Positions 44,317 through 54,224 are shown, counted from the first letter of the stretch. The stretch: 64,000 nt of DNA from Modicisalibacter sp049808615 (GCF_049808615.1 NZ_JBNCAN010000022.1:20295-84294); one strand, 5' to 3'. A program made the numbers and translations. Notes: a model not told the origin generated them from the sequence alone.

Positions 44317-45012
44317 ATGCTCTCCGACGTCGAATGGGACGCCATCCTGCTCAGCCTTCAGATTGCGGGCACCGCCGTGGGCTGGATTCTGATCCCCGGC
44401 GTAGCACTGGCTTGGCTCATGGCGCGTCACGAGTTTCACGGCAAGGCACTGCTCGATGGCCTGCTGCATCTCCCCCTGGTGCTCCCCCCGGTGGTGGTGG
44501 GCTATCTATTGTTGATTTCACTTGGCCGCCAGGGCTTTCTGGGCCAATGGTTGAACCAATGGTTCGGCATCACCCTCCCCTTCACCTGGCAAGGCGCGGC
44601 GATCGCCGGTGGCATCATGGCCTTTCCACTGCTGGTGCGCGCCGTGCGGTTATCGCTGGAAGCGGTCGATGTGAAACTCGAAGCCGCGGCCAGCACCTTA
44701 GGCGCCAATCGCTGGCGGGTGTTCTTCACCATTACCCTGCCCTTGGCGTTTCCCGGACTATTGACCGGAACGGTGCTGGCCTTCGCCCGGGCGCTGTCCG
44801 AATTCGGTGCTACCATCACTTTCGCCTCGAATATCCCTGGCGAAACGCGCACCCTGCCGCTGGCGCTGTACACACTGATCCAGTCCCCGGGCAAGGAAGC
44901 GGCAGCGGCGCGCTTATGCGCGATCGCCATCGTGATCGCCATGCTGTCCTTGCTGATATCGGAATGGCTGGCGCACAAGGCCAAGAAACGCTTGCGAGAA
45001 CGTGATGGCTGA
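44317..45012 (+). CDS. modB: Molybdate ABC transporter permease ModB
   Basis: A 231-residue inner-membrane protein with about five or six helices, including LLHLPLVLPPVVVGYLLLIS near 50-69. The cytoplasmic EAA loop that docks to the ATPase is seen at LEAAASTLGANRWRVFFTI (about 125-143), followed by TLPLAFPGLLTGTVLAFARA and ALSEFGATITFASNIPGETR. These are standard ModB wording. It overlaps modC by eight bases, so the two are translated together. Confidence 0.93.
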   Translation: MLSDVEWDAILLSLQIAGTAVGWILIPGVALAWLMARHEFHGKALLDGLLHLPLVLPPVVVGYLLLISLGRQGFLGQWLNQWFGITLPFTWQGAAIAGGIMAFPLLVRAVRLSLEAVDVKLEAAASTLGANRWRVFFTITLPLAFPGLLTGTVLAFARALSEFGATITFASNIPGETRTLPLALYTLIQSPGKEAAAARLCAIAIVIAMLSLLISEWLAHKAKKRLRERDG

Positions 45013-46153
45013 TCGTACCAACGAGCCTTTATCCGCGCACCACACCGCTTCCGATCATGACGTGGATTCCACTCCCTCGGGTCTCACCCTCAAGGTGGAA
45101 AAGCGCTTGGGGGATTTTTCGCTCAAGGCATCGCTTGCCATCCCGGCTAGCGGCGTCACCGCCCTGTTCGGCGCCTCGGGCAGCGGCAAGACCAGCCTGC
45201 TACGTCTGATCGCCGGGCTCGATGCCCCGGATAGCGGCGTCATACGTATCGGCGAACAAACCCTTGTCGACACTCATCAAGGAGTATTCTTACCGTCTCA
45301 TCGACGTCGCCTGGGGGTGGTGTTCCAGGAAGCGCGACTCTTTCCCCACTACCGGGTACGCGGCAACCTTACCTACGGCATGCGCCCCACGGCACGCCCA
45401 CGCTTCAATACGATCGTCGCCCTGCTAGGCATCAAATCCTTGCTGAACCGTTTCCCCGCCACTCTCTCCGGTGGCGAAGCAAGGCGCGTCGCCATCGGGC
45501 GGGCTTTGCTCACCGAACCGCGCCTGCTGTTGATGGACGAGCCCTTGACCGGCCTCGATGGCCCGCGCAAACAGGAACTGTTGCGCTACATCGCCCGCCT
45601 GGCCCGGGATATCGATATCCCTATCGTCTATGTCAGCCACGACCCGGACGAACTGATCGCCATCGCCGATCACCTGGTGCTGCTCGATCAAGGTCGCCTG
45701 CTCGCCCACGGGCGCCTGGACGAGTTGCTGATGCGCTTCGACCTCACCGAATACCTGGGCGGGTTCGATGCTGCCTCGGTCATCACCGCTACCGTCGCCG
45801 AGCACGATCACCACTACGCCTTGACCCAACTACGGCTGGAGGATGGCCAGCGTCTGACCATCCCCATCGTCGACAACCCCCTTGGCACCACGCTGCGCCT
45901 TCGCATCCCGGTGCGCGACGTGGCGCTGGCCCTGTCGAAATCCGAGCAGGTCAGCTATCGCAACCAACTCAGCGCCAGCGTGGAACAGATCGGCCTGGTG
46001 GCCGGTAACAAGACGTCCATCGAGTTGCGTCTACGGATCGGTGGACAGGTCTTGCGTGCTCGTCTAACACGCAAGTCCTTCGATGAGATGGGAGTAAAGG
46101 AAGGCATGCCGATCGTGGCATTGATACGCAGCGTGGCGTTCGATACGCGGTAA
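45005..46153 (+). CDS. modC: Molybdate ABC transporter ATPase ModC
   Basis: A 382-residue ATPase. Walker A is GASGSGKTS (about 52-60), signature LSGGEARRVAIGRALLTEP (about 151), Walker B LLLMDEPLTGLD and H-loop YVSHDPDE. A C-terminal molybdate-binding TOBE (mop) domain is present (SYRNQLSASVEQIGLVAGNK, about 315-334). The N-terminal 20 residues before the ATPase core are longer than usual and look unstructured. ATG 45005 is preferred over GTG 45002. The opposite strand just past its stop carries a gene remnant. Confidence 0.92.
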   Translation: MADRTNEPLSAHHTASDHDVDSTPSGLTLKVEKRLGDFSLKASLAIPASGVTALFGASGSGKTSLLRLIAGLDAPDSGVIRIGEQTLVDTHQGVFLPSHRRRLGVVFQEARLFPHYRVRGNLTYGMRPTARPRFNTIVALLGIKSLLNRFPATLSGGEARRVAIGRALLTEPRLLLMDEPLTGLDGPRKQELLRYIARLARDIDIPIVYVSHDPDELIAIADHLVLLDQGRLLAHGRLDELLMRFDLTEYLGGFDAASVITATVAEHDHHYALTQLRLEDGQRLTIPIVDNPLGTTLRLRIPVRDVALALSKSEQVSYRNQLSASVEQIGLVAGNKTSIELRLRIGGQVLRARLTRKSFDEMGVKEGMPIVALIRSVAFDTR

Positions 46154-46424
46154 GAGGTGACAACCATCGCTACCCAGTCGTCGATGCCTCGACCCGATGA
46201 ACGCAGCCTCTCGGGTAGCCCATCGTGGAGGGCATCGGTGAGAATCTGCAGCGGCGTATCATGTAACTCCTTGGTCGCGCGTAGCTGGGCGACAAGCCGC
46301 TCAAAGTAGACAGCCGCATTGGTGTTGGGACTGTTGATGATCAGCACATGGTCATTGCGCGAACAAACTACCGGTAGTCGCCATCGTTGTTCTACGCTAA
46401 GCCTTGAGTGATCGCTCTTTCATT
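46154..46424 (-). pseudogene. Remnant of an unidentified gene behind modC
   Basis: On the minus strand an open frame reads through RLPVVCSRNDHVLIINSPNT, then YFERLVAQLRATKELHDTPL and LTDALHDGLPERLRSSGRGI before running into the modC shadow. The stretch looks like real protein rather than a shadow, but it has no good start codon with a ribosome site and loses coding character at the modC end. It weakly recalls the nucleotide-binding (TrkA-N-like) part of potassium-channel proteins; that is a guess. The remaining 46425-46454 is the SDR leader. Confidence 0.35.
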
Positions 46425-46454
46425 TATATAACCGCGACCGCCAAAGAGGAAAAA

Positions 46455-47255
46455 ATGGATTTACGCATTCAAGGACGTAAGGCGCTGGTGACCGGCGCCG
46501 ACTCGGGTATCGGCTTCGCAACGACCCAACAGCTGCTGGCCGAAGGCGTTAGCGTCGTGATGACCGACATCGACCAGCCGACACTCGACGCCGCTGCGGC
46601 CAAAATGGACGCCAAGGAGGGCCAATTGCATGCCTTCGCGGCGGATATCACCAGTACCACCGCGGTACATGAGCTAAAAAGGCGTGTTGCCGATGCTATC
46701 GGCGAGATCGATATCCTGGTCCAGGCCGCGGGTATTCATGGTCCCGACGGGCTCTTTCACGACATCAGCGAAGAAGGCTGGCAGCACACCCTCGACGTCA
46801 ACCTGATGGGACATGTCCGCGTGCTACAGGCATTTCTATCCGACCTGCGCAATGGCGGTTGGGGACGCCTGGTTTTCGTGTCGTCGGAAGATGCAGTCCA
46901 GCCCTACGATGACGAACTCCCCTACTGCGCGACCAAGGCTGCGCTTCTCTCTGTGGCACGGGGGCTCTCTCGTACCTATGCTCACGAAGGCTTGTTGGTG
47001 AATACGGTGTCCCCGGCCTTCATCGCCACCCCGATGACCGACGAGATGATGGACAAGCTGGCCGAGCAGCGCTCGATAAGCCGGGACGATGCCATCCAGT
47101 CCTTCCTTAGAGAAGAACGGCCATTCATGGAACTGGGGCGTCGCGGCGAGCCGGACGAGGTGGCCGCGGTCATCACCTTCCTGTGTTCCGATCGGGCCAG
47201 CTTCGTCAATGGTGCCAACTATCGGGTCGATTCCGGCGCGGTCGCCACGATTTAA
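46455..47255 (+). CDS. Short-chain dehydrogenase/reductase
   Basis: A 266-residue SDR. Cofactor site TGADSGIGFATTQQL (about 13-27), NAG-like loop here VQAAGIHGPDG (about 92), catalytic Ser in LVFVSSEDAVQPY and YxxxK as YCATKAALL (about 157-161), then SPAFIATPMTDEM. The Asp in VVMTDIDQPTL (about 37) favours NAD over NADP. The usual C-terminal NGANYRVDSGAVATI is present. AGAGGAAAAA precedes the ATG. It is followed after 49 bases by a flavin reductase, so the two may be an operon. The substrate is not indicated. Confidence 0.9.
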   Translation: MDLRIQGRKALVTGADSGIGFATTQQLLAEGVSVVMTDIDQPTLDAAAAKMDAKEGQLHAFAADITSTTAVHELKRRVADAIGEIDILVQAAGIHGPDGLFHDISEEGWQHTLDVNLMGHVRVLQAFLSDLRNGGWGRLVFVSSEDAVQPYDDELPYCATKAALLSVARGLSRTYAHEGLLVNTVSPAFIATPMTDEMMDKLAEQRSISRDDAIQSFLREERPFMELGRRGEPDEVAAVITFLCSDRASFVNGANYRVDSGAVATI

Positions 47256-47304
47256 ACGATTTCCTTCCACCAGAACGGATGCCATAGCGAGCAAGGAGGC
47301 CACC

Positions 47305-48498
47305 ATGGCGACACAATACGACTATCTCATCATCGGCAGCGGCATGACGGCGGATGCAGCAGCAAAGGGAATTCGCGAGCGCGACGCTGAGGGCAGTATC
47401 GCCATCGTCGGAGACGACGAGGATCCTCCCTATACTCGTCCCGCATTATCCAAGAAACTCTGGACGGATCCGGACTTCGGCCCGGATGACAACTGGCTGA
47501 AGACCGTCGACTCCACCGACGCAACGCTTTTGACCGGCACCAGGGTCAGCGCCATCGATCCTACCAAGCACAGGATTACGCTGGAGAACGGCGATCAGCT
47601 CGCCTACGGACGTTTGCTGTTGGCGACCGGGGGCACGCCCAAGACCATGGACGTGCCCGCCGGTGATCGGGTCATCTATTTCCGCAGCTTCAAGGATTAT
47701 CACCAGTTGCGTAGGTGGAGTGGCAAGGATCGACACATTGCCGTGGTCGGCGGCAGCTACATAGGCACTGAACTGGCCGCTGCTCTGGTGCAGAATTCGA
47801 CCCGAGTGACATTGATCTATCCTGACGACATTCTTTGTGGATCAATGTTTCCAGAGGATCTGGCGCGGCACTTCGAGAAAACCTTTGAGGAAAATGGCGT
47901 CAACTTGCAGCCGAACACTACGGTGGAGTCCGGCAGCCCGGACGATGATGGCGTCACTCTGACATTCTCCAGTGGCAGTGAGCAGCACTTCGATGCGATG
48001 GTGAGTGGGCTAGGCATCGAGCCCTGCGTCGATCTGGCGATCAGCGCGGGTCTCAGCGTCGACAACGGCATCGTCGTGGATCAACACTTGCACACCAGCG
48101 CCGAGGATATCTACGCCGCTGGCGATGTCGCCAACTATCCCGATCACATCCTCGGCAGACGCCGCATCGAGCACGTCGATAATGCCACTCAAATGGGCAC
48201 TGCAGTGGGTAAAATCATGGCGGGCAGTGAAGAAGCCTATCACCATACGCCTTATTACTACTCCACCGTATTCGATATGTCCTACCAGGCCGTGGGCACA
48301 CTGGATGCCTCATTGACGACCGTCGAGGACTGGACCGAGCCGCTTGAAAAAGGCGTGGTGTATTACCTGGACGGCGATACGGTAGCTGGCGTACTGCTCT
48401 GGAATGTTAAGGACAAGCTGGACGCAGCGCGAGACGTGCTTGCGGACAAGTCTTCTCAGGATGTGTCCACGCTCAAGGGGCGAATTGAGGTGCAGTGA
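47305..48498 (+). CDS. FAD-dependent NAD(P)H oxidoreductase (ferredoxin-reductase-like)
   Basis: A 397-residue pyridine nucleotide-disulfide-fold flavoprotein without the redox-active CxxC. FAD site YDYLIIGSGMTADAAAKGI at the N-terminus, NAD(P) site HIAVVGGSYIGTELAAAL (about 147-164), second FAD contact TSAEDIYAAGDVANYPD (about 262-278). The layout fits rubredoxin/ferredoxin reductases or monodehydroascorbate reductase relatives; the C-terminal domain (YYYSTVFDMSYQAVG) is of that type. Electron acceptor unknown. AAGGAGG gives a very strong ribosome site; the open frame back into the SDR gene is not used. Confidence 0.88.
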   Translation: MATQYDYLIIGSGMTADAAAKGIRERDAEGSIAIVGDDEDPPYTRPALSKKLWTDPDFGPDDNWLKTVDSTDATLLTGTRVSAIDPTKHRITLENGDQLAYGRLLLATGGTPKTMDVPAGDRVIYFRSFKDYHQLRRWSGKDRHIAVVGGSYIGTELAAALVQNSTRVTLIYPDDILCGSMFPEDLARHFEKTFEENGVNLQPNTTVESGSPDDDGVTLTFSSGSEQHFDAMVSGLGIEPCVDLAISAGLSVDNGIVVDQHLHTSAEDIYAAGDVANYPDHILGRRRIEHVDNATQMGTAVGKIMAGSEEAYHHTPYYYSTVFDMSYQAVGTLDASLTTVEDWTEPLEKGVVYYLDGDTVAGVLLWNVKDKLDAARDVLADKSSQDVSTLKGRIEVQ

Positions 48499-48556
48499 GG
48501 TCGCCAATCCCATCAACTCATCGCCACACCAACCAGTGGCGATGATCATCTTGGAG

Positions 48557-48585
48557 CGATATCGACGCCCGAGGCGCCGATATCG
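48557..48585. other. Hairpin between convergent flavin reductase and fruA genes
   Basis: Thirteen-base arms starting CGATATCG, with one non-Watson-Crick pair, enclose a CGA loop. No T run follows on either strand, so a terminator role for the two convergent genes is possible but not proven. Confidence 0.45.
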
Positions 48586-48604
48586 TTCTGCTGACCAAAT
48601 GAGA

Positions 48605-50362
48605 TTATGTACTGGCTTCGGCCGTCATTTCTTCTTCGCTGCGCTTGATCATGGCATAGCCGACGCCGGTCACAATGGAACCGATCGCTATGGCTGTCAG
48701 ATAAAGTAGCACTGGCGAAATGGCGTTGGGTATCAATAACACGAAGATACCACCATGAGGCGCCATCAATTTGGCGCCGAACAGCATCGATAGCGCCCCG
48801 GTGATCGCCCCGCCAATCATGGCGGTGGGAATAACGCGCAACGGGTCTTTAGCGGCAAACGGAATCGCACCTTCGGTGATAAAACACAGCCCCAGCACCA
48901 AGGAGGCCTTGCCTGCCTCGCGCTCCGCTTCGGCAAACTTGCTGCGGGCGACGAAGGTCGCAATGCCCATGCCGATGGCCGGCACCATGCCGGCGGCCAT
49001 GATCGCTGCCATCGGTGCGTAGGTTTCCGAGGCCAGCAGGCCGACGCCGAAGGTGTAGGCGGCCTTGTTGACCGGCCCACCCATGTCGAAGCACATCATG
49101 CTCCCCAACAGGATGCCCAGCAGCACGGCGTTGGTCGAGCCCATGTTCTCGAGGAAGCTGGTCAGCGCCGCGAGAATGCCCGACACCGGCTCGCCGATCA
49201 GATAGATCATCACCAGCCCCGTCACCAGGCTCGCGACCAGTGGAATGATCAGGATCGGCTTGAGCGACTCGACGCTCTGCGGCAGCTTGACGTGCTGAGT
49301 GACCGCCTTGGCCACGTAACCCGCCAGGAAGCCGGCGATGATCCCGCCGATGAAGCCCGCGCCGATGTCCGAAGCGAGCCAACCACCGATCATGCCCGGT
49401 GCGATGCCCGGACGATCGGCGATGGAGTAGGCAATGTAACCGGCCAGCACCGGAATCATCAGTTTGAAGGCACTGTCGCCGCCGATCTTCATCAACGCCG
49501 CGGCCAGGGTGCCCTCCTCCTTGAAGGCCTCGATGCCGAACACGAAGGAGAGCGCGATCAACAAGCCACCGGCGACTACCATCGGCAACATGAAGGACAC
49601 CCCGGTCAGCAGGTGCTTGTAGACGCCCTTCTCCTTGACGCTCTTCTTGCGTTCGCCACCCTCGCCGCCACCGGCTGCCTGACTTTCCACTTCCGCATTG
49701 GCCAACGCCTCTTCGACGGTCTGCTTGGGCTTTTTCAACGCATTGCCGGTGGAGGTGCGCCATATCCGCTTGCCGGCGAAGCGGGTCGGATCGACCTCGA
49801 TGTCGCAGGCCAGGATGACCAGGTCGGCATCGCGGATTTCATCCTCGGTCAGCGCGTCCTGGGCACCCACCGAGCCCTGGGTCTCGACCCGCATCCGATG
49901 ACCCAGCGCACGACCGCCCTCGGCCAGCGCCTCGGCGGCCATGAAGGTGTGCGCCACCCCGGTGGGACACGCCGTCACCGCGACGATATTCTTGCCCTGG
50001 GCGGATGGCTGAGTCGGACTAGATGTGCTCGAGGGCGCGGCCTCGGGCACCTCATAAATAGCCGCCTCCCGATTGGCGCGGTCGAGAAAGTCCGCCGGGT
50101 CCGGCAGCGCCTGATTGATCGAGGCGCGAAATAACCGCTTGCCGGAAAAGCGCTGCGGGTCGGGTACCCGGTCGGCGGCCACGATGACAAGCTCGGCGGC
50201 CCCGATGGCGTCCTGGCTCACCGGCGTTAGCGGTTCAAGCTCACCGTGCATTTCCACCGTCGGCTGCCAACCGCGATGCTGGGCGGCCTGCTCCAGGCGC
50301 CGGGCAGCAAGAAAGGTCGTGGCCATGCCGCTCGGACAGGCGGTAATGATGATGACATTCAT
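48605..50362 (-). CDS. fruA: Fructose PTS permease, EIIB'-EIIB-EIIC (FruA)
   Basis: A 585-residue inner-membrane transporter that imports fructose as fructose-1-phosphate. Two EIIB domains lead the protein: the first has ITACPSGMATTF (about 7-18), the second AVTACPTGVAHTFMAAEAL (about 128), whose Cys carries the phosphate. The charged linker EGGERKKSVKEKGVYKHLLT precedes the EIIC part with eight or so helices, including CFDMGGPVNKAAYTFGVGLL and ITEGAIPFAAKDPLRVIPT, both typical of fructose EIIC. Last gene of fruBKA; its start overlaps fruK by four bases. Confidence 0.95.
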   Translation of the reverse strand: MNVIIITACPSGMATTFLAARRLEQAAQHRGWQPTVEMHGELEPLTPVSQDAIGAAELVIVAADRVPDPQRFSGKRLFRASINQALPDPADFLDRANREAAIYEVPEAAPSSTSSPTQPSAQGKNIVAVTACPTGVAHTFMAAEALAEGGRALGHRMRVETQGSVGAQDALTEDEIRDADLVILACDIEVDPTRFAGKRIWRTSTGNALKKPKQTVEEALANAEVESQAAGGGEGGERKKSVKEKGVYKHLLTGVSFMLPMVVAGGLLIALSFVFGIEAFKEEGTLAAALMKIGGDSAFKLMIPVLAGYIAYSIADRPGIAPGMIGGWLASDIGAGFIGGIIAGFLAGYVAKAVTQHVKLPQSVESLKPILIIPLVASLVTGLVMIYLIGEPVSGILAALTSFLENMGSTNAVLLGILLGSMMCFDMGGPVNKAAYTFGVGLLASETYAPMAAIMAAGMVPAIGMGIATFVARSKFAEAEREAGKASLVLGLCFITEGAIPFAAKDPLRVIPTAMIGGAITGALSMLFGAKLMAPHGGIFVLLIPNAISPVLLYLTAIAIGSIVTGVGYAMIKRSEEEMTAEAST

Positions 50363-51348
50363 TGGCGCGCTTCCTTCGCGTCCGCGCCGTTCAGGTGACG
50401 CACGCGGGTCTGTTGTTGGAGATGATCGACATCGACGGCCTGGGGATCGCCCACGCCGACATGACGGACGGATTCCGCGGACAGCGCCGTGGCCAGACGC
50501 AGCGCCTGCTCGGCAGGCAAGTCGCCGAGCACACCGTGCAGCATGGCGGCAAGCAGCGTATCACCGGCGCCGACGGTACTGACCACGCTCACCCGGGGCG
50601 GCATGGCCAACCAGATGCCGCGCCGGCTGACCCAAAGCACCCCATCGCCGCCGGCAGAGATCATCGCCTCCTCGATGCCGGAATCGTGCAGACGCTGGGC
50701 GGCCCGCAGCCACGCCGCGTCATTGTTCAGCGTTTCACCCGCCCAGGCGGCGAGCTCCAGCTCGTTGGGCTTGATCGCGTTGGGCTTGCACTCTTCAGGC
50801 TGGATGGCGATGGCGGCTGCCAGTGCCGGGCCACTGGTGTCGACCCAGACCGGCAGCCGCTGTTTGCGAAGGTGCCGAATCAGGGAGGCCAAGTCCTCGG
50901 GCGAGACACCCGGCGGTAGACTGCCGGCGATCACCACCGCATCGGGACGACGCGCCGGATCGGCGACTCTGTCATCAATATCATCCACAAGGCGCCGAAA
51001 GGCCTCGCGATCGATGTGCATTCCCGGGCCATTGATATCGGTGACGCGCCCGTCCTGCTCTGAAATCTTGGCATTGATACGCGTCTCGCCGGGCACGCGA
51101 AGGAAGGCATCTTCCACGCCCAGATCGGCGAAGGCACGCCGGAACGCGGCATCGTTGGCGGCGCCGAGAAAGCCCGAGACCGTGACCTCATGATCCAGCG
51201 CCACCAGCACCCGGGCCACGTTGACGCCCTTGCCTGCGGGGTCGAGACGGGTCGACTCGGTGCGATTGACCGCTCCCGGAGTCAGTTCCTGTAACCGAAT
51301 CGCCAGGTCCAGCGCGGGATTGAGACTGAGGGTGAGTACCTTGGCCAT
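50359..51348 (-). CDS. fruK: 1-Phosphofructokinase FruK
   Basis: A 329-residue PfkB-family kinase that phosphorylates fructose-1-phosphate to fructose-1,6-bisphosphate. Typical start AKVLTLSLNPALDLAIRLQE, GKGVNVARVLVALDHEV near 38-54, the anion hole and catalytic base in STVGAGDTLLAAMLHGVLG (about 257; Asp in GAGD). It sits between the transporter and the phosphotransfer protein, sharing overlapping stop and start codons with both, so the three proteins are made together. Slightly longer than the usual 310 residues, owing to a C-terminal extension after VDVDHLQQQTRV. Confidence 0.95.
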   Translation of the reverse strand: MAKVLTLSLNPALDLAIRLQELTPGAVNRTESTRLDPAGKGVNVARVLVALDHEVTVSGFLGAANDAAFRRAFADLGVEDAFLRVPGETRINAKISEQDGRVTDINGPGMHIDREAFRRLVDDIDDRVADPARRPDAVVIAGSLPPGVSPEDLASLIRHLRKQRLPVWVDTSGPALAAAIAIQPEECKPNAIKPNELELAAWAGETLNNDAAWLRAAQRLHDSGIEEAMISAGGDGVLWVSRRGIWLAMPPRVSVVSTVGAGDTLLAAMLHGVLGDLPAEQALRLATALSAESVRHVGVGDPQAVDVDHLQQQTRVRHLNGADAKEARQ

Positions 51349-54224
51349 TAGAGGGCCTCCAAGGCTTCGCGCACCGCGTCGCTGGTGGATTGAGCCAGGG
51401 CGAGTTCGGCATGTCGACGCGCCTCCTCGAGGGTCAGCTCGCGCAGCCGCGCCTTAACCATGGGCACCTGACGCACCGAGACCGAGAGCTCATCGACGCC
51501 CAGTCCTACCAGTACCGGTACCGCCTGGGGGTCACTGCCCAGCTCGCCGCACACGCCGACCCATTTCCCCTTGGCATGCGCCGCCTCGACGGTCATCTGG
51601 ATCAACCGCAGCACTGCCGGGTGCAGGCCATCGGATTGTGCGGAAAGCTCCGAATGGCCGCGATCGATGGCCAGGGTGTATTGGGTCAGGTCGTTGGTCC
51701 CGATGGAGAAGAAATCGACCTCTTCGGCCAGGCTCGGTGCCAGCAATGCACAGGAGGGAATCTCGATCATCACGCCCAGTTGCACATCCGGGACCTGGAT
51801 CTCCTGTTGCACCCGCTCGAAGATGGCGCGCGCGGCGCGAAATTCGGCGATGTCCTTGACCATCGGGAACATGATGCGCAGCGGCTTGTCGCCGGCCGCG
51901 GTGAGCAAGGCACGCAGTTGCGTTTCCAGGATTCCCGGGCGGGTCAGCGCCAGACGGATGCCGCGCAGGCCGAGGAAGGGGTTGTCCTCCTGGGGCAATG
52001 GCCAGTAAGGCAGTGGCTTGTCGCCGCCGACATCCAGGGTGCGTGCCACCAGCGGCCGGCCGTCGAGGGCATCGATGGCCTGACGATATTCACCGATCTG
52101 TGTCTCCAGATCCGGTGCATCGGCATGGGCCATGAACACGAATTCGGTGCGCAAGAGACCAACGCCTTCGGCGCCATGCTCGACGGCATCCGCGGTATGG
52201 GCCGTGTTGCCCAGATTGGCGGCGACCTCGACCCGATGGCCATCGCGGGTGCGGCCCTCCTCGAAGCGAGCGGCATAGGCTGCGCGCTGGCGCGCCTCGT
52301 TCTCCTTCAGGCGCAGCTCGGCACGCTCGCGACGCTCCTTGGAGGGTGCGGGAATCACCCGGCCACGCTCCCCATCGAGGATCAGATCGCTGCCATTCTC
52401 GAGGGTCATGATGCGCTCACCGGCCCCCACCACCGCCGCAATGCCCAGGGCGCGCGCGAGGATTGCACTGTGCGAGGTCGCCCCGCCGCGAGCGGTGAGC
52501 AGGCCGCGCACCTTGGCGGTGTCCAGCCGCGCCACGTCGGAGGGACCGACATCCTCGGTGACCAGGATGTAGGGTTCGTCGGGAGGCGTGGGCATCTCGA
52601 CGCCACACAGAAGCCCCAGCACGCGCCGACCGACGTCGCGCAGGTCCGCGGCGCGTTCCGCCAGCAGGCGATCAGCAAGCATCTCCTGGGCCCGGGCGGC
52701 GGTATCGATGCTCTGCCACCACCCCGCCTCGGCGGAGAGCCCGTCGTCGATACCCTCGTGAGCCGCCTCGCGCAGCTCCGGATCCTCCAGCATCTCTTCG
52801 TGCATCGAGAGGATTTGCGCGACCTCACCGCCCTGGGCACGACGAATCAACGCCTCGAGCTGGTCGGTGGCCTCCTGTAGCGCCCGCGCCAGGCGTTCCT
52901 TCTGGACGGTCGCATCACCGCCACGTTCGCCGCCGAGGTCCCGGGCGCGCTCGGGATAGTCGAAGCGCGGCAGACGCATCACGAAAACCGGCGCGATCGC
53001 CAAGCCAGGCGCCGCCGCAACGCCGGGGTGGGACGTATCGGCCGCCAGCGGTTCGAGCTCGGCCGGGGTCTCGTCGGCGACATCGACATCGCGACGTTCA
53101 TCGAAGGCCGCGACCTTTTCACCAAGTCCATCGCCGACCGCCGCGGTCACTGCCTTGAGTGCGTCTTCCGCGCCCTCGCCTTCGGCGGAGAACACCAGCG
53201 TCTGACCACGTCGTGCGCCGAGACCGATGACCTTGGTCAGGCTGGCGGCGGAAACCGTTTCGGCACTGCCTTCGAGCAGACGCACCTTGATCGGCATGCC
53301 CTGCTGGCGTGCCACCTGCACCAGCTGCTTGGCCGGGCGCGCGTGCAGCCCGTGAGCATTGAGCACCCGGGCACGGGCGGTCTCGGCACCGGCACGCTCA
53401 CCCGCCAGACGCGCCAGCACGGTGGCGGCATCGGCGTCGGCGAGCGCTTCACCGTCGCCGGCATCGAGCAGCGCCGCCAGTCGATCCAACAGGCCCAGAT
53501 GGGCATCGCCCTGGGCGGCCAGGCAGAACACGCCATTGACCGCACCCTTGGGGCCGACGAAGGCCGATTCCGGCGTCGCCAGCGACAGGGCCGGCGTGGT
53601 TACGCCCCGAGCGCTGCTGGCCAACCATAACCCCTGCCCCAGCGACACGGGTTCCTGTTCGACGATGGCGGAGACGAAATCGCCGTTCACGCAACCGGCC
53701 TGACGCAAGCGAGCGGCGCCAGCCAATGCCAGTTCGAACCGATCCTTGGCCGGAAAGTCGAGGCACAGGGTATCGATATCGACCCGCGCCACCACCGGGG
53801 CCTTGGATAGCTGGGCAATGATCTCGGCACGACTGTCGGCGTTGGCCAGGCGCTGTGCCACCCCCTCGCGATCCAGCACATGGGTCAAGGCGCGCAAGAT
53901 ATCGAGGTGCTCGTCACTCTGGGCGGCGATGGTCACCAGCACATGTACGCGATTGCCATCGTGCCATTCGACCCCTTCGGGGAATTGCAGCACGCGAACC
54001 CCGGTGGCGAGCACCTGGTCGCGGCTTTCCGGCGTGCCATGCGGAATGGCGATGGCATTGCCCAGATAGGTCGAGGATTGCGCTTCGCGCTCGCGCAGTC
54101 CGTTGCGATACTCCGAGGTGGCCCGTCCGGCCTCGACCAGCGAATCGGCGGCTAGATCCAGGGCACCTTGCCAATCCTCGGCACGGCAGTCGAGCAGAAC
54201 ATCGTCTTCTTGGAGACTGAGCAT
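51348..54224 (-). CDS. fruB: Fructose PTS multiphosphoryl transfer protein, EIIA-HPr-EI (FruB)
   Basis: A 958-residue fusion. EIIA-Fru: His in NAIAIPHGTPESRDQV (about 62). A connecting domain (about 155-270) follows. HPr: His in NAHGLHARPAKQLVQV (about 292). Enzyme I: phospho-His in TARGGATSHSAILARALG (about 582), PEP-binding GLLRTEFVFM and the C-terminal barrel with GTNDLTQYTLAIDRGHSELS. It therefore holds the whole PEP-to-sugar phosphate relay, independent of a general EI and HPr, as in Pseudomonas and Halomonas. First gene of the operon, 198 bases from the divergent cra gene, with Cra operators between them. Confidence 0.95.
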   Translation of the reverse strand: MLSLQEDDVLLDCRAEDWQGALDLAADSLVEAGRATSEYRNGLREREAQSSTYLGNAIAIPHGTPESRDQVLATGVRVLQFPEGVEWHDGNRVHVLVTIAAQSDEHLDILRALTHVLDREGVAQRLANADSRAEIIAQLSKAPVVARVDIDTLCLDFPAKDRFELALAGAARLRQAGCVNGDFVSAIVEQEPVSLGQGLWLASSARGVTTPALSLATPESAFVGPKGAVNGVFCLAAQGDAHLGLLDRLAALLDAGDGEALADADAATVLARLAGERAGAETARARVLNAHGLHARPAKQLVQVARQQGMPIKVRLLEGSAETVSAASLTKVIGLGARRGQTLVFSAEGEGAEDALKAVTAAVGDGLGEKVAAFDERRDVDVADETPAELEPLAADTSHPGVAAAPGLAIAPVFVMRLPRFDYPERARDLGGERGGDATVQKERLARALQEATDQLEALIRRAQGGEVAQILSMHEEMLEDPELREAAHEGIDDGLSAEAGWWQSIDTAARAQEMLADRLLAERAADLRDVGRRVLGLLCGVEMPTPPDEPYILVTEDVGPSDVARLDTAKVRGLLTARGGATSHSAILARALGIAAVVGAGERIMTLENGSDLILDGERGRVIPAPSKERRERAELRLKENEARQRAAYAARFEEGRTRDGHRVEVAANLGNTAHTADAVEHGAEGVGLLRTEFVFMAHADAPDLETQIGEYRQAIDALDGRPLVARTLDVGGDKPLPYWPLPQEDNPFLGLRGIRLALTRPGILETQLRALLTAAGDKPLRIMFPMVKDIAEFRAARAIFERVQQEIQVPDVQLGVMIEIPSCALLAPSLAEEVDFFSIGTNDLTQYTLAIDRGHSELSAQSDGLHPAVLRLIQMTVEAAHAKGKWVGVCGELGSDPQAVPVLVGLGVDELSVSVRQVPMVKARLRELTLEEARRHAELALAQSTSDAVREALEAL

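Noticed and set aside
48557..48585. Classical rho-independent terminator between the flavin reductase and fruA
   Set aside because: The stem is strong but neither strand has a T run, so it is listed only as a hairpin.
51390..52880. 496-codon plus-strand frame opposite fruB
   Set aside because: It lies entirely within the Enzyme I part of fruB, whose motifs are unambiguous; codon bias is that of a shadow frame.
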